This document shows, piece after piece, positions 42,871 through 52,223 of a stretch of DNA of 64,000 bases (position 1 is its first letter; each line of letters opens with the position of its first letter). Origin of the DNA: Pirellulaceae bacterium (GTDB taxonomy: Bacteria; Planctomycetota; Planctomycetia; Pirellulales; Pirellulaceae); the NCBI GenBank assembly GCA_020852965.1, contig JADYZV010000044.1, positions 1 to 64,000 on the forward strand, given 5' to 3'. A program made the translations under genes and the position numbers. Below the pieces are notes generated by a model that was not told the origin of the DNA, did not search any database, and saw only the letters and a program-made list of their open reading frames with translations.

Positions 42871-43563
42871 ATGGAATCAAACAACCAGCCTGAAGACCAG
42901 TCGCTACGAGATGCCCTGCTGGGTGTTTCCGTGCCGGCTGGTTTGAATCAGCGGTTGCTGAGTCGCTTGCGCCAAGAAGCCAAGGTCGATGATGAGCTGC
43001 CTCGGCTGGAAGATTCCAGCGAGGCTGGCGTCGAACTATCGCGACAGGATATGCCGAACCAGCGGTGGAGGGGGCGTAGGCGTCAGTGGCTCGGTTTGGC
43101 GCTCGCTTTGTCGCTCGTCGGATTGGCGTTCGGAGTTTTTCAATGGTCGCGTCCACTCTCGACCGAACAATTGGCTCAATTCACACTCGGTCAGCTCGAT
43201 CGCCTGCTAGGTGAAGATGCGGTTTGGCAATCCGATTTCGAGAAGCAACTTGACGAACTGAAAGTGCTCGATGGGCAGGTGCGGCCCAATGTCAAAACAC
43301 TCGGCTTCCAAGATATAGCTGGCGGACCGTTTGCCAAACATTGCCGAGTGTGGAAGCTCCGCTCGCTGACTACCAACAAGGCCTTTTACGTGTTCGACTT
43401 CCAGCAGGCCAGGCAGATTCCTTCGCTCGACGAGCAATTGCAAGCCATCAAGCAAACCAGCGGCGGCTGGTCGTCGGTTGCCATGCGCACGGGCGATCAC
43501 TTGATCGTAGTCCTCGTCGAAGGGACACTCGACAGCTATCTCTATCAGTCCCAATCGGCTTAA
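42871..43563 (+). CDS. membrane protein, candidate anti-sigma factor
   Basis: The 230-residue product follows the ECF sigma gene. It has a cytoplasmic N-terminus with DALLGVSVPAGLNQRLLSRL, which resembles the helical N-terminal of planctomycete anti-sigma proteins. One membrane helix (GLALALSLVGLAFGVFQW) lies near residue 80, followed by an outer domain of about 130 residues without a motif I recognise. No zinc-binding HxxxCxxC signature is visible, so it is not a ZAS-type anti-sigma. The role is inferred from position and topology. ATG at 42871 is used; a TTG six bases earlier is the alternative. Confidence 0.7.
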   Translation: MESNNQPEDQSLRDALLGVSVPAGLNQRLLSRLRQEAKVDDELPRLEDSSEAGVELSRQDMPNQRWRGRRRQWLGLALALSLVGLAFGVFQWSRPLSTEQLAQFTLGQLDRLLGEDAVWQSDFEKQLDELKVLDGQVRPNVKTLGFQDIAGGPFAKHCRVWKLRSLTTNKAFYVFDFQQARQIPSLDEQLQAIKQTSGGWSSVAMRTGDHLIVVLVEGTLDSYLYQSQSA

Positions 43564-43615
43564 ATAGATCAGTCCCCCACGCGCCGCCCAGTCCGACAAC
43601 TCGAACTTTGCCAAT

Positions 43616-43745
43616 GTAGTGGACGAGGTTACGAGTCCCTCGACACATACTTATATTATTGCGATGGACGAGTTATTGTAGTGGACGAGGCAACCAGCCC
43701 CTGACGCACTCTTACTCGAACGGACTCGCGGGCCCCGTCCGCTAC
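43616..43745. repeat. GTAGTGGACGAGG repeat, two copies
   Basis: GTAGTGGACGAGGTTACGAG begins at 43616, and a second unit (GTAGTGGACGAGGCAACCAG) begins at 43678 and closes with CGTCCGCTAC at 43745. Same family as 27105, 41977 and 44204. Confidence 0.85.
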
Positions 43746-43800
43746 CCAACCTTGAATTCGTGACAGCCCCCTATGGGCGTTAGCGAACGAAGTATCGCGC

Positions 43801-44085
43801 ATGCAGCAATTACGCTTATTTGGTTTGGTTCTGTTTATCACCACTATCTTTCTAGCGATGGCGGCGGCAGCCACGCAGACGACTCACATTCGCTTCAAGC
43901 AATCGTCGCGCGATGTTAGTTCCGTCGACGACAACCCGTTGCAGTTCACCGCCATCCCGGTCATCTACCCGTTGGTGATCGCGGGTGGCATCGGCTTGTT
44001 GATGTGGTTTGTTCCCGCTCCGCTCACCGCACACAAGCCCGCTCGAAAAAAACGCAGGAGCTCATCGCGCCGACGACGCAAGTAG
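43801..44085 (+). CDS. small membrane protein with basic tail
   Basis: The 94-residue product starts with a hydrophobic segment (RLFGLVLFITTIFLAMAAAA) that is a signal peptide or first membrane helix. A second helix (YPLVIAGGIGLLMWFVPA) follows, then a very basic tail (ARKKRRSSSRRRRK). The tail would sit in the cytoplasm and could bind nucleic acid or lipid head groups. I recognise no family. The reading frame is clean and the ends are well defined, but there is no strong ribosome-binding site. It stands between two copies of the GTAGTGGACGAGG repeat. Confidence 0.6.
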   Translation: MQQLRLFGLVLFITTIFLAMAAAATQTTHIRFKQSSRDVSSVDDNPLQFTAIPVIYPLVIAGGIGLLMWFVPAPLTAHKPARKKRRSSSRRRRK

Positions 44086-44203
44086 GCGCTCTGCTCTATA
44101 CTCTACTCCGTAACTATCGTCGCCAGACGCTAGGCTTCTACTGTCTGGCGAACGCAGGAACGCCACCGAATGCACTCGTGGTCTGTTACAGCTTAATTTC
44201 AAG

Positions 44204-44270
44204 GTAGTGGACGAGTTTACGTGTCCGTTGGGCTGGGCAGATGCTTGGGACTCGTAACCTCGTCCACTAC
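44204..44270. repeat. GTAGTGGACGAG...CTCGTCCACTAC palindromic repeat
   Basis: The left end is GTAGTGGACGAGTTTACGTG and the right end GGGACTCGTAACCTCGTCCA followed by CTAC, a good inverted repeat. It lies just upstream of the oxidoreductase gene, 69 bases from its start. Confidence 0.88.
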
Positions 44271-44338
44271 ATTCAACCCTAATTCTTAGCTGCAACAGAC
44301 CACTCGCCGTTTTTTCCAACTTCCTTCGGAGAAAAACT

Positions 44339-45658
44339 ATGTCAAGCAAGTCTACACCCAACCGTCGTCACTTGATCTCCGCAGCGGCAGGCTTGACGCT
44401 GACGGGGCTGGCTACGAATGCCTCGGTCCCCTATTTCTTTACCGCCAGCCCGCTAGCCGCCCAAGACTCACTTGCTGCGTCGGACAAACTAACGTTGGGA
44501 GTGATCGGCATCGGACCGCGCTGTACCTACGACTTAAAATCGATCCTCCCCTTTGCCGACGTACGGTGTGTGGCTATCGCCGATGTGCAGCAAACGCGAC
44601 GCGACGCCGGCAAGCAACTCGTCGATCGCCACTATGGCAACGACGACTGCCAACTCTATAGCGACTTTCGTCAGTTGCTCGCACGCGATGATATCGACAC
44701 GGTGCTGATCGCAACCGGCGATCGGTGGCACGCGGCGGCGGCCATGCTAGCGGCCCAAGCCGGCAAGGACGTGTATTGTGAGAAACCCTGCGGCATCACG
44801 ATTGCCGACTGCCAAGCGATCGAGTCAGTCTTTGCAGATACCGGACGGATCTTTCAAGCTGGTACACAGCGCCGCAGCGTGGCCAACTTTGCAACCGCCG
44901 TCGACTTGGCCCGCACCGGTCAACTCGGTCAGCTCCAGGAGCTACAAGCGACCGTGTACGTGCCAACCCTCGATAACACTTGGCTCCCGGCTCAGCCGAC
45001 GCCCGACCCCGAGCATTGCGATTGGAATCTATGGCTCGGGCCGGCACCCTGGAGACCTTATAACGAGAAGTACGTGGCGGGTGGTTGGCGTGGACAGTAC
45101 GATTTCGACAGCGGTGCGCGACTATTGGACTGGGGGGCGCACACAGTGGATTTGTGCCAGTGGGCCAATCAAGCCGACGAGACGCTACCGATCGAGTACA
45201 TTCCCAGCGACACGCAGATCACCTGCCGCTATGCCAATGGCGTCAAACTGGTGATCGACTTTTTGGAGCAGCCGTTTGGCGATCGTGGCCCGCGTTGGGT
45301 CACACGATTGGGAACTTGTCCCGTGCGCTTCATCGGCGACGAGGGATCCGTTGAGACCGGAGACGCCGGTGAACTATTAGCCTCGGCTCCTACATTACAA
45401 CAAGAATTGTCAAAGGCCAAGCGTGTGCAAGGCTTGGATGTGACCGAGCATGCCCGAAATTTCTTCGACTCTGTCCGCTCTCGGCAGAAGACGATTTGCA
45501 ATCCCAGCGTCATGCGTCATTCGCACATTGCCTGCCACGCCGCAGCCCTATCTTGGATACTCAAACGACCATTGACCATCGACCCCAAGACCGAACGATT
45601 CGTGAATGATGATGAAGCCAACCGTCTCTGCAAACGCCCTGCGCGCGATTGGGCTTAA
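44339..45658 (+). CDS. Gfo/Idh/MocA-family oxidoreductase with Tat-like signal
   Basis: The 439-residue protein opens with a Tat-like segment (NRRHLISAAAGLTLTG), so it is probably exported folded with its cofactor. The dinucleotide-binding fold has GVIGIGPRCTYDL, and the family's EKP motif is present in DVYCEKPCGITIADCQAIE. The C-terminal domain has GGWRGQYDFDSGARLLDWGA and HTVDLCQW. Members oxidise sugars or sugar derivatives with NAD(P), or work with tightly held cofactor. Planctomycetes encode dozens. The next gene starts 10 bases after its stop, so the two form an operon. Confidence 0.9.
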   Translation: MSSKSTPNRRHLISAAAGLTLTGLATNASVPYFFTASPLAAQDSLAASDKLTLGVIGIGPRCTYDLKSILPFADVRCVAIADVQQTRRDAGKQLVDRHYGNDDCQLYSDFRQLLARDDIDTVLIATGDRWHAAAAMLAAQAGKDVYCEKPCGITIADCQAIESVFADTGRIFQAGTQRRSVANFATAVDLARTGQLGQLQELQATVYVPTLDNTWLPAQPTPDPEHCDWNLWLGPAPWRPYNEKYVAGGWRGQYDFDSGARLLDWGAHTVDLCQWANQADETLPIEYIPSDTQITCRYANGVKLVIDFLEQPFGDRGPRWVTRLGTCPVRFIGDEGSVETGDAGELLASAPTLQQELSKAKRVQGLDVTEHARNFFDSVRSRQKTICNPSVMRHSHIACHAAALSWILKRPLTIDPKTERFVNDDEANRLCKRPARDWA

Positions 45659-45668
45659 GGAACCGAAC

Positions 45669-46520
45669 TTGAACACCAACGACTCGTATGCATTGACACC
45701 GCCGGATATTGACGAGACCGATAACCCGCTGTTGGCAACCGCTGTCAACGCAGCCATGACGGGTGCCCAGGTATTGCTGGGGCACTATCAGCGCGGCGTG
45801 CAGATGCGCAGCAAAGAACCCGATGCGACGTACAACTTAGTCAGTGATGCAGACATCGAATCGGAACAAGCCATCGGGCGCAGCATCGCCGCAAAGTTTC
45901 CCGAGCATGCGATTTTAGGCGAAGAGGAGCTCAGTGGCGATGTTAGCGCCGAGCATCTGTGGATTGTCGATCCGCTAGATGGCACCAACAATTTTGCTCA
46001 TCGCATTCCGCACTTTGCCGTCTCGATCGCCTACTATCGAGCCGGTCGCGCCGAGTGTGGTGTGGTGGTCAATCCCGTTCGCGATGATTGGTACTGGGCT
46101 ACGGCAGGTGGAGGGGCCTTTCACAATGGTCGCCGCATGTGCGTCAGCACCTCGACGGAACTTGCCCAATCGATGATCGGCTGCGGTTTCTATTACGATC
46201 GCGGTGCGATGATGGAAAGCACGCTAGCGGCCATCCACGCATTCTTCAAGCAGCAGATTCATGGCATCCGTCGCTTTGGAACCGCCGCCTTGGATTTATG
46301 TCAAGTCGCCGACGGTTTGTATGGTGCCTTCTTCGAATACCAATTGATGCCATGGGATTTTGCCGCTGGACGGCTGATCGTCGAGGAGGCTGGTGGAACG
46401 ATCAGTAGCGGCTTAGGCAAGCCGCTAACGTTACAGAAAACATGCCTGCTCGCCAGCAACACGCACCTGCACGCCGCCGCGCTCGACATCGTACGCGCCC
46501 ACCATCCATTTTGCACTTAA
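45669..46520 (+). CDS. inositol-monophosphatase-family protein
   Basis: A TTG at 45669 is preferred because AAGGA lies seven bases before it and the gene then follows the oxidoreductase stop by 10 bases. An ATG at 45606 would overlap that gene by 53 bases and lacks a good site. The 283-residue product has the metal-binding motifs of the family: GEEEL, WIVDPLDGTNNFAHR, and the C-terminal MPWDFAAGRLIVEEAGG. It likely removes phosphate from inositol or a related small molecule (3'-phosphoadenosine-phosphate or histidinol phosphate are alternatives). A role paired with the upstream oxidoreductase in sugar or cyclitol metabolism is plausible but not shown. Confidence 0.88.
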   Translation: MNTNDSYALTPPDIDETDNPLLATAVNAAMTGAQVLLGHYQRGVQMRSKEPDATYNLVSDADIESEQAIGRSIAAKFPEHAILGEEELSGDVSAEHLWIVDPLDGTNNFAHRIPHFAVSIAYYRAGRAECGVVVNPVRDDWYWATAGGGAFHNGRRMCVSTSTELAQSMIGCGFYYDRGAMMESTLAAIHAFFKQQIHGIRRFGTAALDLCQVADGLYGAFFEYQLMPWDFAAGRLIVEEAGGTISSGLGKPLTLQKTCLLASNTHLHAAALDIVRAHHPFCT

Positions 46521-46580
46521 TGTGGCCCGACGCTCCGTCGTCGGCTCTACGACTAATGTAGCCCGACGCTCCGCCGTCGG
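46519..46580. repeat. two copies of the AATGTGGCCCGACGCTCCG repeat
   Basis: AATGTGGCCCGACGCTCCGT followed by CGTCGG starts at 46519, overlapping the stop codon of the upstream gene. AATGTAGCCCGACGCTCCGC followed by CGTCGG starts at 46555. Same family as 23119-23251. Confidence 0.88.
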
Positions 46581-46582
46581 AT

Positions 46583-46999
46583 TTCCCCTTCCAAAGTAAC
46601 TGCCTCGCAAGCGTTTGATTAGCTTTCGCCAGCTTAATCCAACACACCCCCTGTCACAGGCACCTCGCGCGCCTCCCGCTACTTCCAGCCCTCCGCAGCC
46701 TAGACCTATCAGATTGACTTGATACTGCCTTTCTTGGCTTGCATTCTGCGGTCGTCGGTCAGCCGGGATGTCGCCGCCCTACCATCCACAGCCGACAATT
46801 ATTGCTAGGCCTCGCATTAAACGCTATGCTGGGGCTTGCAAGACGGGATCCATTCGCGAACCGTTCGCTAGCCGTCTTCCGTCGCATGGACCATGCCGGT
46901 GCATCGGAGTCGTTGCGTCTGTCAAGCTTACTAACTAATCAAACCTAGCGACCCGGTATCCTCCATCGTTATGTCGCTTTACTCGTCACGAGAATCACC
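46583..46999. other. intergenic, no gene seen
   Basis: No supported coding frame, repeat or structured RNA was seen in these 417 bases. The sequence CCTGTCACAGG at 46651-46661 is a short palindrome of unknown meaning. Confidence 0.5.
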
Positions 47000-47623
47000 A
47001 TGGGATATAGAATTCAACTGCTTGCGCAATTTGGTGTCGCCGCTGAAGAAATGACTTCCAAGATTCTGGGACTTTGTCCAGATTTTCCGCCGGAAAACTT
47101 CGCTAACCGACAGATTTTCTATTCGAACGAGCGTTGTAGTTGTTTGGCGGTCAGCAAGCAATCAGGAATTTGTAGCCACTTCGATGAATTGGCGACACAA
47201 TCAGCCTGCGTTCGGATTGTCACAAACGACACGGACGATTGGCATCTTAAGCTCCTGAAACAGAACACGCTGCTGGCAGACTTGCATTTGCCATTAGTAA
47301 ACGTAGACTCCGACGAATGGTGCGAGCCCGACGGCAAGGAGGTACGGCAATCGATTTCGTGTAAACTGCCTGATGAGCTCTCCAATCAAATCATGGAAAT
47401 GGATACCGCGGGTGCCTGGTTGAACTATTTTAAGTACGCAGAGCGAACGATCGACGAGTGTTTGACAGCGTGCGAGATCCAATATGACACTTCTAAACTG
47501 CAAAAACTGTTTTCGGAAGATTCGTTTGGTGCTGTAAGCAAGACCGTTGGCGCTCAACTTGGCTTTTTCGTTTGTGAAGTCTTGAATATCGGGTTGGATT
47601 TTTCGCCTGCCGACGAATACTAG
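47000..47623 (+). CDS. unrecognised 207-residue protein
   Basis: The product starts MGYRIQLLAQFGVAAEEMTS and is soluble, with six or more Cys (for example NERCSCLAVSKQSGICSH) and no signal peptide. The sequence alternates strands and helices. I recognise no domain, and composition is less GC-rich than the neighbours, which is compatible with an acquired gene. A second unknown gene follows 186 bases later in the same direction. The pair stands apart from the metabolic operons on both sides. Confidence 0.65.
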   Translation: MGYRIQLLAQFGVAAEEMTSKILGLCPDFPPENFANRQIFYSNERCSCLAVSKQSGICSHFDELATQSACVRIVTNDTDDWHLKLLKQNTLLADLHLPLVNVDSDEWCEPDGKEVRQSISCKLPDELSNQIMEMDTAGAWLNYFKYAERTIDECLTACEIQYDTSKLQKLFSEDSFGAVSKTVGAQLGFFVCEVLNIGLDFSPADEY

Positions 47624-47809
47624 CGACGCAATCGCGACATAAATCGGGTAGCCGCCGCCATTGCTGACGGCAGCACATGTGCCAGCCACTCGAGTTCGTT
47701 CGGCAGCGGCAGCGGTCGGAACAAAACCGTGTCTGCCGACCAAGAAGCCTAGTTTGGCAGCGAGGAACGCAGCCTTAGATACTTCACCCATTGCTAGTGA
47801 GATACAGAA

Positions 47810-49003
47810 ATGGAGCGATCCAGCAACATTAGAAATTCCACTCGTATTCAACAACTGGTCTCCCGCGTCGATGTCGAGTTGGCAGCCACCGATTGCCTTG
47901 CTATTTGTCCTTGCCAGGCAAATGGAGTCCAGCTCACGGATCTCAGTCAGTTTTCAGCTTTAGAAAAGGAAACAACAGCTCAGCTTCGTGACCGCAAGGC
48001 AAAAGTCTTGGAGGCGATTCATCGCGGGAGCTTGCTTCCGATCGATGTGGGAATCGCCGCTGGATATGTCCGCTTTGTCATCATGGAGATGAATGAAGAA
48101 GAGGACTCTTCATGGGTCGGCAAGGCCACATCGGCCTTGGATGCTTCGTCGGGATTCATAGCCGTCCAAGATCATGTGCTGCAACTTCCCGCAGGTAACT
48201 ATCAGGCAAACATCTTCTGCTACGTACCCAATCGCAGTGCCGTCTCGCGACTTGCCACTACAGTTTCTGGATGGGAGGCGTCATCCAATCTTGTAGACAA
48301 CCTCAAGGCGTACTGGAAATCGACCCGCAGATACAAGTGTCCCTGGACCAAGAAAAGCCTGAAGTGTGCGACCGCTGTTGTCGTGCAATTGTTGCCATCG
48401 TCACTTGCAGCCGATTCGCGTGGCAAGATCGTGGTCAAGGATTATGGTTCGAAGCAATTTACGCTTCCATGGAAGTATCGATCCATTTCCAAGTGCCCTG
48501 ATCTGATTGAACCCATTCCGCAGGAAGTGGAAGAGAGCAGTGACTGGGAATGGTCAATCAACGAATTACCGAAGGTTCAAAAAGCGAGTGCCAAACGATC
48601 ATCTACCAGAACGGCAGCTCATCCCATTTACCCGATACTCTTTTCAGAAGAGGACTTCGGACGATTTAGGGACCAGTTGCTTGGCCTCGTAATTGCTTCG
48701 CAGGAAAGCAAGCGGTTCGAGGCCCACAAGGTCGTGCCGCGTTTGACTGCAAGTACTTTAAAAGAATTCGACTACCTAGCCGAAGATAGTGTGATGTATC
48801 CGCAGTTGATGTTAGTGCTGGCCTGCGTCCAGATCGAATGTGGCTATATTGAACCAAGAGTTGCCGACGAAGCCCTAGACTGTATACCGGTAGTGGAACG
48901 CATGTATCAGCTCCAATTGGAAGGCGCTCAGCGTAAGAAAGCCAATCGTGAACTTCAAAAGCTACGTGAGGACATCACAGAGTTCCGAGACGTGGAGCGC
49001 TAA
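47810..49003 (+). CDS. unrecognised 397-residue protein
   Basis: The product starts MERSSNIRNSTRIQQLVSRV and has no signal or membrane segment. The middle part contains FIAVQDHVLQLPAGNYQANI and FCYVPN, which look like beta strands of the type seen in small polymorphic-toxin immunity proteins, but I would not assign that role. A basic stretch (KSTRRYKCPWTKKSLK) follows, then a helical C-terminus rich in Leu and Glu. Lower GC and isolation with the gene at 47000 suggest an accessory pair. Bases 49004-49184 hold no gene. Confidence 0.65.
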   Translation: MERSSNIRNSTRIQQLVSRVDVELAATDCLAICPCQANGVQLTDLSQFSALEKETTAQLRDRKAKVLEAIHRGSLLPIDVGIAAGYVRFVIMEMNEEEDSSWVGKATSALDASSGFIAVQDHVLQLPAGNYQANIFCYVPNRSAVSRLATTVSGWEASSNLVDNLKAYWKSTRRYKCPWTKKSLKCATAVVVQLLPSSLAADSRGKIVVKDYGSKQFTLPWKYRSISKCPDLIEPIPQEVEESSDWEWSINELPKVQKASAKRSSTRTAAHPIYPILFSEEDFGRFRDQLLGLVIASQESKRFEAHKVVPRLTASTLKEFDYLAEDSVMYPQLMLVLACVQIECGYIEPRVADEALDCIPVVERMYQLQLEGAQRKKANRELQKLREDITEFRDVER

Positions 49004-49184
49004 AAAGAGCCCTGTTTGGTTGGGGTTCAGCGCGCAATACACTTGGTGTATGGCGGCAAGTCGAATACCTGGTCCACTCGGAATCCGTCACTCTGCGCCT
49101 ATTGGTGCTGGCACTTTGTGTCGTACTACGTCTGCAACTACTGGACCTGTTGGCAACGTCTTCTCCAAGTGACCTCAGGCAAAA

Positions 49185-52100
49185 CTACTTGACCGGCTCC
49201 AACAGATAAGCGAGCACGTCCTTTAGTTCCTGGAGTGTCATGCTCTGCGATAGACCGTCGGGCATGATCGAAGACTTGGAAGGGTGCATCTGTTCGATTT
49301 CGTCAATCTTGAACTTAAGAATGGCGCCTTGGGAATCAATGATTTCTCGAATCCCGTTTCCGTGCTTGTAGTAAATCCCTGTGGCAACGGTACCATCGGC
49401 AGTCAGGATCGCTAAGGGAAGGTAGCCGGGATCGATGTCTTTGCTGGGTTGTAGAATCGCTTCGACCAGTTGTCGGCGTTTGACAGCCAATCGACCGTCC
49501 AATCGTACGAAGCTGGGACCGATCGCCCGACCGCGTCCGTCAATGCGATGGCAATTCGCACATCCCGGCCCATGCGGATGGAAAAAGATACGCTTGCCCG
49601 CCATGGAATCGGCTGGTCCGTCGAGTAGATCGAGCCAGGCGTCCAGATCGGAAACGTCGGGTCGGTCGTGGGGAAGGCTGGGGGCCAGCAAGCGGGAAAC
49701 CAGCTCGGCAGCCTCGGCATCGCGACTGGTCAATTCGGAGAGCTTGCTTCGTTGATTTTCTTCCAGTGGCGAGCCACGCAGGGACCGGAGCGCTTCGTTG
49801 CGAACCGCTAAGTCCGTATCCATGGCCAGATCGATCAGCGTCTTGCGAACCGATTCGACCGCAGGGTCCAAGCCAACAATGGCTTCGGCTCGCAAGTCGC
49901 TGGGGCGTGCGGGGTCGATGGCCAATGCAAACAACAGCTCGTGGGCCGCCTCCGAAGGATGCTCACGCAATGCGCCCACTACTGCAATTTGAACTTGAGC
50001 ATCCTTGGAATGGAGCAGCGCGCTCAGCCGCTCGATGGTAAGCGCCGGATGTTGTCGCGGCAGAAACAACAGACTCTGTCGCAGGGCGGCTGCGGAAGCA
50101 TGCGGATTGTCCAAGAGAGGTGCCACGTACTTTTGTGAATTGGCCCTCTTAACCCACCAATCGCCGACCGTCGATGCGGTCCATTTTTCCATGACACCAT
50201 CCAACTGTGCCAAAGCTGCCAAATACGCTTCAAACAACTGAGGTGTTGAGGCCTGCGTGGCCAAGCCGCTGACTAATGGCTTATGGAATTGCTGCAACAT
50301 GGCATGGCCAATCCACTCGGCGGCTGCTAAACGTACGCGTACGTCCGCGTCTCGCAACGCTCCGCTGATCGCCGCCTCGAAGTCCGTTTTCGAAAGGCTG
50401 TTGGAAGGTTCTTGGAAATAGAGATCTCGCAGCAGCAATACGGCCGCTAGCCGAACGCTCGCCTGCTGGTGACTAGCGAGTTGCATCCAGCGCTTGGGTT
50501 CGGCCACTTGGCTGAGCCCGTGGCGGGCGGCCTGTTGCATGAATGGATCGGGATCGGACAGGCGCTGTAGCACGAGCTCTTCGGCTGCTGGATCGTCTAG
50601 CCGACGCAATGCGGCAGCTTGAACCGCCAGCGACTCATCGTTTCGCACCACTTGCCCAAGATCGATCAGCTCCGCAGGCAAGGTTCGTGCGGCTTGTTCA
50701 CGCAGCGGCTCGGAGTTGTCGAGCAGTGCGTGTTGGGCCAGCTCTCGAGTCATCACATGGCCGCTGAGCAATGCCGACAATGCCAGTGAGCGAACCCGCG
50801 GATTCACGTCATTCTGCAACGCGTCTCCGAGCACTTCCCATTGACTCTGTTGAATCAACAGTCGGGCTGCGGCTTCACGCTGCTGTCGGTCCACTGAACG
50901 AAGAGCCGAACGAGTCACGGCAACCGGTGATGCGACTGCTTCGGCTGTGCTCGTTGTAGATTGCCCGCCTGTGAACTGAAGGCCAGCGGCTTGACGGTCG
51001 GCAGATTGGCGACTGGAGATGCGCCATACACGCCCTTTGCCATGCAACGGATAGGAGCGATCGGCCCAATCGCCTACAAACAAGGAACCATCGGGCGCAA
51101 CGGCTATACCAGCCGGTCGGAAGTGTTCTCCTCCGGCAATGACCGCTTGCGTGGTAGCACGAAAGGAAGCACCATCGCGCTGAAGATGGTAACGGTCAAT
51201 TCGATGTTCACCCCAACTGGCAACCAAGATATCACCACGATAGTCGTCGGGCAGATGATCGGATTCGTAGGCCAAAATTCCCGTTGGTGACTCTCCGGTC
51301 GACGAGGTCATAGGAAGCGTGCCTGGCGTTTCTCCGTTGATGGCGATAAACGGCTCCAAGGTCCGTCGAAGGTAGCCATAGTTGCCACCCTCGACAATCG
51401 ATAGAAACCTGCATGGCGGGCGGTTGCCTGGGTCGTTATCTCCCGTGAACATCCTTCCGTAGGTATCGAAACAAAGGTGAAACGGATTCCAGAAGCCGGT
51501 GGCAACTAACCGCAAGTCGCTACCGTCGTCATTGCAACGAAATACTCCGCCTGCGCCCCCGACGACAGGTATGCGACGGCCATCGCGGGCGACGAGCGTC
51601 GCATCGTCGCCCATGTTCTCACCAAAACCGAAATAAACATTACCATCGAAATCGAAAGCGAAGCCCGAGAGCCCGTTGTGCGGATAGTCGCATTCTGTTT
51701 CTAACTCAATCAACCCTTGTTGATCGTCGGCCATGCGATCGCCATCCGTATCGCGGATTCTGAAAACGCTATTGCGAGTGGCCACATAGACCCAGCCACT
51801 CGGATGCGCGCCGATACTCATCGTGTGGGTCGTGCCGGAAAAGAAAGTCGTCACGCGGTCGGCGTGGCCATCGCCCGTCGTGTCCTCCAACATGCGGATA
51901 CGATCGGTTTCAGGGCCAGCATAGTTCTCGGGCCTGAAGTGTGTATGGCTTTCGACAACCAGCACGCGACTCTGTGAATCGACGGCCAGGGCAGTCACCG
52001 TCATGACGTCCGGTTCGGATGCGAAGAGTGTGACTTCCAAACGTTCGTCGATTGCTTGGGGAACTTCAATGTCCGCTGCGATCGCTTGGGTTGCTACGAG

Positions 52101-52223
52101 CTGACAAAGGCAGAGGGCGGACAGGAGCGATAAGGCAGAATTCAGTAGGCGAGTCAAAGAGCAGCCCTTTCTAGGACTTGAAGTATGGCAAATCGATACG
52201 GCAGATCGAAGATTCCGAATCAT
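49185..52223 (-). CDS. PVC-type CxxCH protein: beta-propeller dehydrogenase-like, HEAT repeats, c-type haem
   Basis: The 1012-residue product has a signal peptide (LLNSALSLLSALCLCQLVAT). A beta-propeller of the membrane-bound dehydrogenase type follows (about residues 55-400, with VLVVESHTHFRPENY, DTTGDGHADRV and GFGENMGDD). HEAT-like repeats occupy about 430-830, and a C-terminal mono-haem cytochrome has CANCH. This matches the Verrucomicrobia/Planctomycete family built from the propeller and CxxCH models. The ATG overlaps the upstream DUF1501 stop by ATGA, so the two are translationally coupled. Members lie in polysaccharide-utilisation-like clusters; the redox substrate is unknown. Confidence 0.92.
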   Translation of the reverse strand: MIRNLRSAVSICHTSSPRKGCSLTRLLNSALSLLSALCLCQLVATQAIAADIEVPQAIDERLEVTLFASEPDVMTVTALAVDSQSRVLVVESHTHFRPENYAGPETDRIRMLEDTTGDGHADRVTTFFSGTTHTMSIGAHPSGWVYVATRNSVFRIRDTDGDRMADDQQGLIELETECDYPHNGLSGFAFDFDGNVYFGFGENMGDDATLVARDGRRIPVVGGAGGVFRCNDDGSDLRLVATGFWNPFHLCFDTYGRMFTGDNDPGNRPPCRFLSIVEGGNYGYLRRTLEPFIAINGETPGTLPMTSSTGESPTGILAYESDHLPDDYRGDILVASWGEHRIDRYHLQRDGASFRATTQAVIAGGEHFRPAGIAVAPDGSLFVGDWADRSYPLHGKGRVWRISSRQSADRQAAGLQFTGGQSTTSTAEAVASPVAVTRSALRSVDRQQREAAARLLIQQSQWEVLGDALQNDVNPRVRSLALSALLSGHVMTRELAQHALLDNSEPLREQAARTLPAELIDLGQVVRNDESLAVQAAALRRLDDPAAEELVLQRLSDPDPFMQQAARHGLSQVAEPKRWMQLASHQQASVRLAAVLLLRDLYFQEPSNSLSKTDFEAAISGALRDADVRVRLAAAEWIGHAMLQQFHKPLVSGLATQASTPQLFEAYLAALAQLDGVMEKWTASTVGDWWVKRANSQKYVAPLLDNPHASAAALRQSLLFLPRQHPALTIERLSALLHSKDAQVQIAVVGALREHPSEAAHELLFALAIDPARPSDLRAEAIVGLDPAVESVRKTLIDLAMDTDLAVRNEALRSLRGSPLEENQRSKLSELTSRDAEAAELVSRLLAPSLPHDRPDVSDLDAWLDLLDGPADSMAGKRIFFHPHGPGCANCHRIDGRGRAIGPSFVRLDGRLAVKRRQLVEAILQPSKDIDPGYLPLAILTADGTVATGIYYKHGNGIREIIDSQGAILKFKIDEIEQMHPSKSSIMPDGLSQSMTLQELKDVLAYLLEPVK

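Noticed and set aside
47294-47854. Minus-strand frame of 186 codons with hydrophobic patches
   Set aside because: It overlaps the ends of two forward genes with cleaner starts and better composition, and shows no family motif.
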